The notes beneath the pieces are model-generated. The model did not search any database. It worked only from the letters and a program-made list of their open reading frames with translations, and was not told the origin of the DNA. Source: Sneathiella sp. (GTDB taxonomy: Bacteria > Pseudomonadota > Alphaproteobacteria > Sneathiellales > Sneathiellaceae). From it: a DNA stretch of 6,645 nt. Within the stretch, counting starts at the first letter, position 1. Each line of letters opens with the position of its first letter. The DNA is taken from NCBI GenBank assembly GCA_016765515.1, contig JAESPT010000071.1, positions 1 through 6,645 on the forward strand. Reading direction: 5' to 3'. This document shows positions 1 to 5,114 of this stretch, piece by piece. The translations under genes and the position numbers were made by a program.

Positions 1-693
1 AGTACGGTGATTGGCGTAGAAGCCCTCGTCCGTTGGCAGCATCCGCAAAAGGGCCTCCTGTTTCCTGACAGCTTTATTCCTTTAGCGGAAGATTCAGGGT
101 GCGTTGAACCCTTGACACGGTGGGTTCTGGACGTCGCGATTAAGCAAGGAAGCAAATGGCTCAAACAGGGACACCGGTTATCTGTCTCTGTCAATGTTTC
201 CGCGCTCATTCTTCACAATCCAATTTTTCCGGACATTGTTAATCGGTTGTTGGAGCAGTCTCATTTTCCATCGGAACTCCTAAAACTCGAGATAACTGAA
301 AGTGCCATTATTTCTGACGTGGTTCGGGCGACAGATGTTGTCACTCGTCTACATGAATTGGGCGTAAAAGTTTCAATCGACGACTTTGGCACCGGATATA
401 CATCCCTCGCCTACATCCGAAAATTACCGGTCGATGAGATCAAGATTGATAAAAGCTTTGTTCTGAACATGAACACAATCTCTGATGATGCGGTCATTGT
501 CCGCACATTGCTTGAGTTAGCGCGTAACCTCGACCTTTCAGTGGTTGCAGAGGGCGTGGAAGACAGAGAGACTTGGTATATGTTGGCCGGACTAGGATGT
601 CACGTCGCGCAAGGATATTACATGAGCCGACCTGTCGATATCGAAACTCTGGAAACCTGGTTGAAACACTCTCCTTGGGCCGGTTCCCACTAA
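1..693 (+). CDS. EAL-domain cyclic-di-GMP phosphodiesterase, C-terminal part (5' end outside window)
   Basis: The reading frame is open from base 1 (codons AGT ACG GTG...) to TAA at 691-693, so this is the C-terminal part of a larger protein whose start and any N-terminal sensor or GGDEF domain lie upstream. About 230 residues are visible, nearly a whole EAL domain. All signature elements of a catalytically competent EAL phosphodiesterase are readable: the GVEALVRW motif (metal-binding Glu at bases 19-21), VNVSA (Asn), LEITES (Glu), IDDFGTGYTSL (the Asp pair plus loop 6), IKIDKSF (catalytic Lys), VVAEGVE (Glu) and AQGYYMSRP (Gln). Family knowledge: such domains hydrolyse 5'-3' c-di-GMP to pGpG, lowering the messenger and usually favouring motility over biofilm. 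Activity is inferred from residue conservation; the signal it senses cannot be judged. The GTG at 7 is an internal Val codon, not a start. Confidence 0.95.
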   Translation, partial: STVIGVEALVRWQHPQKGLLFPDSFIPLAEDSGCVEPLTRWVLDVAIKQGSKWLKQGHRLSVSVNVSALILHNPIFPDIVNRLLEQSHFPSELLKLEITESAIISDVVRATDVVTRLHELGVKVSIDDFGTGYTSLAYIRKLPVDEIKIDKSFVLNMNTISDDAVIVRTLLELARNLDLSVVAEGVEDRETWYMLAGLGCHVAQGYYMSRPVDIETLETWLKHSPWAGSH

Positions 694-748
694 AAGCCAG
701 GAAACACTTACCTGCATTTGACGCTACACTCTGTTGATTATTCGGCAA

Positions 749-762
749 CAAACATCTGTTTG
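749..762. promoter_or_regulatory. 14-bp palindrome, candidate operator
   Basis: The sequence CAAACA-TC-TGTTTG is a perfect dyad with 6-bp arms and a 2-base centre, lying 114 bases upstream of the start of the beta-helix/dgcN/dgcA operon and 55 bases after the EAL gene stop. It has no T-tract, so it is not a terminator. A dimeric repressor or activator site is the natural reading, but I cannot name the regulator and a dyad of this size can occur by chance. Confidence 0.3.
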
Positions 763-806
763 ACCTGACAATTCACTCCCTGATACACTTCTTTCAGGCA
801 TCCTTA

Positions 807-849
807 ATTTGTCGTTCAAGATTGGATTTCACCGAAAGATACGACAAAT
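807..849. repeat. Inverted repeat with 9-bp arms upstream of the dgcN-dgcA operon
   Basis: ATTTGTCGT at 807-815 is exactly complementary to ACGACAAAT at 841-849, with a 25-base spacer. The right arm ends 15 bases before the ribosome-binding site of the first operon gene. The placement suits a regulatory site read as two half-sites about three helical turns apart, or a weak hairpin in the 5' leader. No clear sigma-70 promoter is visible around it. TTGGAT at 822-827 followed 17 bases later by CAAATA is the best pair and is poor. The function is inferred only from position. Confidence 0.35.
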
Positions 850-864
850 AATCAAAAAAACAAT

Positions 865-870
865 AAAGGG
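865..870 (+). promoter_or_regulatory. Ribosome-binding site of the beta-helix protein gene
   Basis: AAAGGG is followed by six bases and the ATG at 877. It is the only purine-rich motif at proper spacing here and fixes that start; no in-frame alternative is better supported. Confidence 0.6.
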
Positions 871-876
871 ATAGAA

Positions 877-1485
877 ATGAGCAAATTCGGTCCAGATGTA
901 ATCCTTGACGAAACCGCATACATCCATCCAACGGCGCTGATTTACGGTAAAGTATCCATTGGTAGAGGCGCGTCTCTATGGCCTTATTCGGTCATACGAT
1001 CAGAAGTGCGGGAAGTCGTTATTGGCGAATATACCAACATTCAGGACTTCTCTATGCTTCACATCGGCGATAATACCGGCACATATATTGGATCGCATTG
1101 TTCTATAACACATCATTGCACGATACATGGTTGCACTATCGGGGATAATTGTCTTATCGGAATTAATTCAACGATCATGGACGGCTGCGTTATTGGCGAT
1201 AACTGTATTATTGCCGGTCACACATTTTTGAAAGAAGGCACCATTATCCCGGATAATTCCATTGTTATGGGAACACCGGGGAAAGTTATTCGGACACAAA
1301 ATAATTATGCCCGCTGCCGAATGAATGCTTTCATGTATTTTAGAAACGCGTTGGCCTATGCTAAGGATGAGCATCGCGAATGGGCCAGCGAAACATGCTT
1401 GGGCGAGGCAGGTGCTGAAATCAAAAGGCTTCAAATCGAACAGCAAAAAATTGAGGCAGAGGAAAATTCTCTACTAACGGAGTAA
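877..1485 (+). CDS. Gamma-carbonic-anhydrase-like left-handed beta-helix (hexapeptide repeat) protein
   Basis: This 202-residue protein is built mostly of hexapeptide repeats ([LIV]-G-x-x-x-x pattern, about residues 8-138), the left-handed beta-helix fold of the gamma-carbonic anhydrase/YrdA/PaaY/CaiE group. Those proteins are cytosolic trimers with metal sites between subunits. The three metal ligands of the family are present: His62 (in SMLH), His79 and His84 (in ITHHCTIHGC, spaced by five as in Cam of Methanosarcina). The conserved Arg41 (VIR) and Gln56 (NIQD) remain, but the usual G-D after the Arg is S42-E43. After the helix comes a charged, helical C-terminal extension of about 60 residues. 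The gene is first in an operon: its stop is 2 bases before dgcN. Carbonic anhydrase activity, thioesterase activity as in PaaY, or a hydrolase/acyl-transfer role in D-glutamate use are all possible. Fold and metal site are well supported; substrate is not. Confidence 0.85.
   Translation: MSKFGPDVILDETAYIHPTALIYGKVSIGRGASLWPYSVIRSEVREVVIGEYTNIQDFSMLHIGDNTGTYIGSHCSITHHCTIHGCTIGDNCLIGINSTIMDGCVIGDNCIIAGHTFLKEGTIIPDNSIVMGTPGKVIRTQNNYARCRMNAFMYFRNALAYAKDEHREWASETCLGEAGAEIKRLQIEQQKIEAEENSLLTE
1477..1482 (+). promoter_or_regulatory. Ribosome-binding site of dgcN inside the preceding gene
   Basis: ACGGAG sits in the last codons of the upstream gene, five bases before the ATG at 1488. It supports that start over the internal ATG four codons in (1497), and implies that translation of the two genes is linked. 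Confidence 0.55.
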
Positions 1486-1487
1486 AT

Positions 1488-2489
1488 ATGACAGAAATGC
1501 AAAATCCCTACCTGATGTTTCTTGGTGATGTTGGTGACCAATTAGGCGCCAAGACAGCTCAAGGTATCGTTGACTGGCGACCAGAATGGTGCCTTGGTCA
1601 AATGCGACTTGAAGGGTGCAAGGCCGATCTGGGGATCAAAGACATTTCTATTGAGGACAGCATAAAGTCCGGCGCAAAAACGATGGTCATCGGCATCGTC
1701 AATTCGGGCGGTTACCTACCCTCTCATTGGACATCCAAGATCATTGACGCAATGGAAGCAGGCCTTGATATCGCCAGCGGACTTCACATTCGGCTCTCGG
1801 ATATTCCTGAAATAAAGGAAGCCGCGGCACGCACGGGCAGAAAACTATTTGATGTTCGTCATCCAGATCAGGAAATCTCTGTTGGCAAAGGAATCCGCCG
1901 TACAGGAAAACGTCTGCTAGCTGTTGGAACCGACTGTTCAGTTGGCAAAATGTATACCGCTCTAGCCGTAGAAAAAGAAATGAAAGCCCGCGGTATGGAT
2001 GTTGGGTTTTGTGCGACCGGTCAAACGGGTATTTTCATTGCAGGTCAAGGCATTTCCATTGATGCGGTTGTTGCCGATTTTATTTCTGGCGCAGTAGAAC
2101 TACTGTCTCCAGAAAACAAACCGGATCATTGGGATATTATCGAAGGTCAAGGTTCTCTATTTCATCCATCCTTTGCCGGCGTAAGCTTGGGGTTATTGCA
2201 TGGCGCACAGGCCGATGCTCTGGTTCTTTGTCATGAACCGACACGCCTTCATATGCGCGGCACACCTCACCAGCCTCTTCCAGATTTACAAGACTGTATG
2301 GATCTCAATCTGAAAACAGCACAACTCACAAATCCAAATGCAAGGTTTGTCGGCATAAGTGTCAATACCTCGACCCTAACAATTGAAGAGGGGGATAAAT
2401 ACTTGCAAGAACTGGCGACAAAATTCAACCTTCCTTGCGAGGATGCCTATCGGACTGGTGTTGCAAGCATTGTTGATCTACTCCAATGA
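1488..2489 (+). CDS. dgcN: DgcN, D-glutamate N-acetyltransferase (DUF1611 family)
   Basis: This is a 333-residue protein of the former DUF1611 family, full length for the family. The N-terminal half (about 1-130) is a Rossmann-like domain with the family motif MVIGIVNSGGYLP (66-78). The C-terminal half is a P-loop NTPase-like domain with GTDCSVGK at 147-154, in which the residue after Lys is Met rather than Ser/Thr, as usual for this family. Further family segments are ATGQTG (about 176-181), the IIEGQGSL loop and LVLCHEPTRLHMRG. Members studied in marine Proteobacteria and haloarchaea acetylate D-glutamate with acetyl-CoA to give N-acetyl-D-glutamate, the first step of the DgcN-DgcA pathway. 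The stop overlaps the dgcA start in ATGA (2486-2489), and pairing with an enolase-superfamily epimerase is the hallmark that makes this call. Assignment rests on recognised motifs plus context; another D-amino acid substrate cannot be excluded. Confidence 0.88.
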   Translation: MTEMQNPYLMFLGDVGDQLGAKTAQGIVDWRPEWCLGQMRLEGCKADLGIKDISIEDSIKSGAKTMVIGIVNSGGYLPSHWTSKIIDAMEAGLDIASGLHIRLSDIPEIKEAAARTGRKLFDVRHPDQEISVGKGIRRTGKRLLAVGTDCSVGKMYTALAVEKEMKARGMDVGFCATGQTGIFIAGQGISIDAVVADFISGAVELLSPENKPDHWDIIEGQGSLFHPSFAGVSLGLLHGAQADALVLCHEPTRLHMRGTPHQPLPDLQDCMDLNLKTAQLTNPNARFVGISVNTSTLTIEEGDKYLQELATKFNLPCEDAYRTGVASIVDLLQ

Positions 2490-3472
2490 CAAAACGCATT
2501 CTGGAGGCCACTCAGGAAAGCTGGCCGATTCGTGGCAGTTTCCGAATAAGCAGAGGTGCTAAGACAACAGCTGATGTTGTGGTCGTTAAAATCAAAGAAG
2601 GTAATGTCACCGGCTTTGGGGAATGTGTTCCCTATCCTCGTTACGGTGAAAGCTGTCATTCAGTGCTCGGAGAAATTTCTACGGTTCGCGATGCGATAGC
2701 CCATGGAGCAAGTCGAATGGACCTGCTTACGCTCATGTCTGCGGGTGCAGCACGTAATGCCGTTGACTGTGCCTTATGGGATTTGGAAGCAAAACTAACG
2801 GGTAAAAGTATCGGTGAAATTGCTGGCATCCAAACGCCTGGCCCATTGATTACGGCTTATACCTTATCGCTTGATACTCCAGAAAAAATGGGGGCTGCCG
2901 CTACGAAGCAGGCTCACCGCCCCTTGATGAAATTAAAGCTTGCAGGAGAATATGACCTGGAGAGGGTCACAGCCGTCAGAAATGCCGCACCGAAATCCAG
3001 ATTAATCGTAGATGCCAATGAAGCTTGGACATTGGATATGATGGAAGAGTATTTTCCGAAAATGGCTGATCTCGGGGTTGAGCTTATCGAACAACCACTT
3101 CCTGCGGGCGAAGATCTAGCTTTGAGTGATATGGTGCGCCCCGTGCCGATCTGCGCGGACGAAAGCAGTCATGATACATCGACACTGGACCAAGTTGCGC
3201 CTCTTTACGATTACATAAACATCAAACTTGATAAAACCGGCGGCCTGACAGAAGCCCTCTTGCTGGCAGAAGCGGCTCGCGATTTTGGCCTTGGCATCAT
3301 GGTCGGGTGCATGCTTGGCACTAGCTTGGGCATGGCCCCAGCCATGGTACTCGGCGGATTTGCAAGGTTTATTGATCTGGATGGCCCGCTTCTGTTGGAG
3401 AAAGACAGACGGAACGGCATCCACTTTGACGGAAGCGTCATGCATCCTCCGAAAAAAGAACTGTGGGGATAA
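2486..3472 (+). CDS. dgcA: DgcA, N-acetyl-D-glutamate racemase (enolase superfamily, dipeptide-epimerase-like)
   Basis: This 328-residue protein has the enolase-superfamily architecture of the L-Ala-D/L-Glu epimerase group: an N-terminal capping domain (about 1-120) and a (beta/alpha)7-beta barrel. All catalytic elements are present: the K-x-K base pair Lys149/Lys151 (MKLKLAG), Mg2+ ligands Asp176 (VDANEAW), Glu202 (IEQPL) and Asp225 (ICADESS), and the opposite-face base Lys247 in INIKLDKTGG. The C-terminal GCMLGTSLG and DLDGPLLL segments are typical of this group. Older annotation would call it dipeptide epimerase (YcjG). Next to dgcN the established role is racemising N-acetyl-D-glutamate to N-acetyl-L-glutamate. 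The ATG overlaps the dgcN stop by 4 bases and has no clear Shine-Dalgarno of its own, so translation is probably by re-initiation. There is no murein-peptide gene nearby to argue for a dipeptide substrate. Confidence 0.88.
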   Translation: MTKRILEATQESWPIRGSFRISRGAKTTADVVVVKIKEGNVTGFGECVPYPRYGESCHSVLGEISTVRDAIAHGASRMDLLTLMSAGAARNAVDCALWDLEAKLTGKSIGEIAGIQTPGPLITAYTLSLDTPEKMGAAATKQAHRPLMKLKLAGEYDLERVTAVRNAAPKSRLIVDANEAWTLDMMEEYFPKMADLGVELIEQPLPAGEDLALSDMVRPVPICADESSHDTSTLDQVAPLYDYINIKLDKTGGLTEALLLAEAARDFGLGIMVGCMLGTSLGMAPAMVLGGFARFIDLDGPLLLEKDRRNGIHFDGSVMHPPKKELWG

Positions 3473-3481
3473 TTCTTCGTC

Positions 3482-4081
3482 CTACCTGAAATTATGCCCG
3501 TGTATCCACCCAACAATGGAATGGCAGTGCCCCTTTGTCACATGGGTAACTTTATGAAGCCAATAAGCCGGGAAAACAATCACTGTCCCCTGCGCCCTCA
3601 TACCGTCCCTATTTGCGTCGGGGACATTGTGCAAAACCACATCGCCGCCTTCATAGCTTTTAGGATCAGAGAGTTGCACAATAAAGCATAGTTTTCTCGA
3701 GGATGTGATGGAAGGTCCCAAATCGACTTCCCATGTTGCTTCTTTCCCTGTCCCTTTGCTACGGCGCACAAGCCATGGCATATCATCGGCAGGAAAACCC
3801 GTTAGCTCAAAACGCCAGTTTTCGGCATTGACCTGACTAACGCCGAAGCTTACCTGATCCAACGGATAGGCATTTTTCCCAAGGACTAATGGCTGTCGTT
3901 CTACATGCGAACAAGCTTTCACATCAGGAAAAAGTGCAATATTTCCAGGGCCCGATGGTAATCGTTTATCCCAAGCTTTTCCGTTCGCTTGAGCAGCAAT
4001 TTGAGCGCACTCTTGAGGAGAAAAAACAGGCCAATGCATGGTAAGAGACACATTAGTATTCCGCATCGGCAGAAGAGACAT
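3482..4081 (-). CDS. 2OG-Fe(II) oxygenase-fold protein with degraded active site (second of a tandem pair)
   Basis: With the ATG at 4081-4079 the protein is 199 residues, matching its 200-residue upstream paralogue; it ends in TAG at 3484-3482. The double-stranded beta-helix oxygenase layout is clear: WRFEL...DDMPW (89-103), TWEVDLG (116-122), SRKLCF, YEGGD (143-147), VFPAYWLHKV (169-178) and a GWIHG end. Against the HxD...H/Arg pattern of PKHD-type prolyl-hydroxylase-like enzymes, the first iron ligand is Glu118 (GAA at 3730-3728) rather than His. Asp120 and His176 remain. The 2-oxoglutarate-binding Arg position is Cys186 (TGC at 3526-3524). It is probably inactive as a 2OG dioxygenase or has changed chemistry, yet the frame is intact. 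An in-frame TTG at 4090 has the better-placed ribosome-binding site and may be the true start, adding three residues. It is co-transcribed with the upstream paralogue and convergent with dgcA, 9 bases away. Substrate unknown. Confidence 0.85.
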   Translation of the reverse strand: MSLLPMRNTNVSLTMHWPVFSPQECAQIAAQANGKAWDKRLPSGPGNIALFPDVKACSHVERQPLVLGKNAYPLDQVSFGVSQVNAENWRFELTGFPADDMPWLVRRSKGTGKEATWEVDLGPSITSSRKLCFIVQLSDPKSYEGGDVVLHNVPDANRDGMRAQGTVIVFPAYWLHKVTHVTKGHCHSIVGWIHGHNFR

Positions 4082-4096
4082 CTTATTCAACCTATT

Positions 4097-4103
4097 CTCC
4101 TTT
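4097..4103 (-). promoter_or_regulatory. Ribosome-binding site between the two oxygenase genes, favouring a TTG start
   Basis: On the minus strand AAAGGAG overlaps the TAA stop of the upstream oxygenase gene. It is 6 bases from an in-frame TTG at 4090-4088 but 15 bases from the ATG at 4081. The spacing argues for TTG, codon preference for ATG. Either start shows that the longer open frame running to 4183 is not the real N-terminus. Confidence 0.55.
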
Positions 4104-4704
4104 ATCGAAAGCTCGGGCCGTGAATCCAGCCAACAACTACTTTTCTCTTTCCCGTAGTCATTGGTGCGACACGGTGAAGCCAAAAAGCAGGAAAGACAAT
4201 CAATGTCCCTTTACCTGTGAGTTCTCCTCTGTTTTTCTTCAACCGATGAAAACCCAGATCTCCCCCTTCATACTGATCGCCGTTTGTTAGCTGCAGTGAA
4301 AAACCCAGTTTTCTGGAAGCTGTTGCAGCCTGTCCCAGATCAACATGCCAATCATTGTGATCGCCCGTCCGGCAATAATTCATAACCCACGGCATGTCAT
4401 CATCAGCAAAACCACCAAGATCAAACCGCCAGAGTGATGAATTGGCGATGCTTATTTGCTGTGCAATTCTATCAAGTGGGAAACCATCTGGTTCAACCGG
4501 AATTTTTTGTTGAAAATTACTACGATACTCTTTTTCAATAGTGAAAACACCTTTACCGGCATGCCCACCAATCAAAGCCTCTTCCCATTTATCTTCTTCC
4601 AAAGAGTCAAGAATGCGGTCACATTCTTCTTCAGTAAAAGCTTGATTTACATAAACGGATACCGTGCTGTTATTTCGCAGCGGTGCCGACGGCATAACTA
4701 TCAT
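4102..4704 (-). CDS. 2OG-Fe(II) oxygenase, PKHD/prolyl-4-hydroxylase-like, intact active site
   Basis: This is a 200-residue protein with the compact 2-oxoglutarate/Fe(II) dioxygenase fold. The iron triad is His120 and Asp122 (DWHVDLG) plus His177 (VFPAFWLHRVAP). The 2OG carboxylate-binding Arg is Arg187 in TGKRKVVVGW, as in PiuC/YbiX-type hydroxylases. YEGGD (145-149) lies on the strand before the distal His. The N-terminal EEEC/W segment (24-40) and DDDMPW (101-106) are shared with the downstream paralogue. The chosen ATG at 4704 has a strong GGGAGG 6 bases upstream; the open frame continues to an ATG at 4767, but that extension lacks a ribosome-binding site and has no counterpart in the paralogue. 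The family hydroxylates peptides or small molecules with O2 and 2OG, giving succinate and CO2; the substrate here is unknown. It is the first gene of the two-gene operon, downstream of a CRP-type box. Confidence 0.88.
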   Translation of the reverse strand: MIVMPSAPLRNNSTVSVYVNQAFTEEECDRILDSLEEDKWEEALIGGHAGKGVFTIEKEYRSNFQQKIPVEPDGFPLDRIAQQISIANSSLWRFDLGGFADDDMPWVMNYCRTGDHNDWHVDLGQAATASRKLGFSLQLTNGDQYEGGDLGFHRLKKNRGELTGKGTLIVFPAFWLHRVAPMTTGKRKVVVGWIHGPSFR

Positions 4705-4710
4705 AACAAA

Positions 4711-4716
4711 CCTCCC
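4711..4716 (-). promoter_or_regulatory. Strong ribosome-binding site fixing the start of the upstream oxygenase
   Basis: GGGAGG on the minus strand, 6 bases before ATG 4704-4702. It decides this start over ATG codons at 4767 and 4740 in the same frame. Confidence 0.75.
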
Positions 4717-4770
4717 AGACGGCTTTCCAAAAAAGAGATGCATCACCCTCAAGTAACATCGCTTCATTTA

Positions 4771-4786
4771 TGTGATAACCGTCACA
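4771..4786. promoter_or_regulatory. CRP-type binding site, perfect TGTGA-N6-TCACA
   Basis: TGTGATAACCGTCACA carries both CRP half-sites with no mismatch and the canonical 6-base spacer, flanked by A/T-rich bases as in the enterobacterial consensus. Its centre is about 74 bases upstream of the first oxygenase start, a suitable place for activation of the minus-strand pair. It is about 336 bases from the acyl-CoA dehydrogenase start, too far for simple activation. A CRP/FNR-superfamily regulator is therefore inferred; alphaproteobacterial homologues may respond to cAMP or another ligand. Confidence 0.6.
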
Positions 4787-5114
4787 TTATGTGCAGCCTA
4801 ATTCATTTTTCGGTCACTTGCCAACAGTTTTAAAGCGGGAATAAAATCTCCCAAATTCGCTATATAACTTCGACGTAGGGTCAGTCTTTTATTGACGAGA
4901 AAAGAATGTGGATTATTTGAAAAGAATCTTCATCAAATGATCCCTCACCTTCCCCGCTTATACTAAGGATGTATATTCCCCACTTGAGGATTAACTCACG
5001 CACAGAAGGGAAGCATTCTTTCGATTGTTGACTGAAACGAAGAAGCAAACGTGCTAAACAGAAAAAAACAAAAAATTATCGCTGCATCGGCACTTGCGGA
5101 CAGAAAGAAAATCA
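4787..5114. other. A/T-rich divergent intergenic region between the oxygenase pair and the acyl-CoA dehydrogenase
   Basis: No convincing gene lies here; the longest starts give peptides under 30 residues without ribosome-binding sites. It must carry the acyl-CoA dehydrogenase promoter. Candidates on the plus strand are TTGACG at 4892-4897 with TATTTG 16 bases later, and TTGACT at 5028-5033 with a poor -10 near 5052. TATACT at 4960-4965 is a good -10 with no matching -35. The 9-base GAAAAGAAT occurs directly repeated at 4899 and 4919, exactly 20 bases apart. None is strong enough to name a promoter. Confidence 0.5.
4899..4927. repeat. Direct repeat of GAAAAGAAT with 20-base period
   Basis: Two exact 9-base copies start at 4899 and 4919, about two helical turns apart, so they would face the same side of the helix. 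They overlap the spacer and -10 region of the possible promoter starting at 4892. This may be an activator or repressor half-site pair, or chance in A-rich DNA. Confidence 0.25.

Noticed and set aside
698..714. CAGG/CCTG hairpin after the EAL gene
   Set aside because: 4-bp stem, 9-base loop and no T-run; not a credible terminator.
1168..1446. Minus-strand open frame inside the beta-helix gene
   Set aside because: Shadow of the hexapeptide-repeat coding sequence; no start signal or family resemblance.
3456..3477. Possible terminator between dgcA and the oxygenase gene
   Set aside because: Only a 5-bp A/T-rich stem with a 12-base loop and no T-tract.
4082..4183. Extension of the second oxygenase to an ATG at 4183
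   Set aside because: It would overlap the conserved C-terminus of the upstream paralogue by about 80 bases; the intergenic ribosome-binding site supports the 4090/4081 starts.
4705..4767. N-terminal extension of the intact oxygenase to an ATG at 4767
   Set aside because: GGGAGG sits 6 bases before the ATG at 4704, the extension has no ribosome-binding site, and the paralogue lacks it.
4456..4833. Plus-strand open frame of 125 codons
   Set aside because: It lies antisense to the well-supported oxygenase, has no ribosome-binding site and no recognisable protein features.
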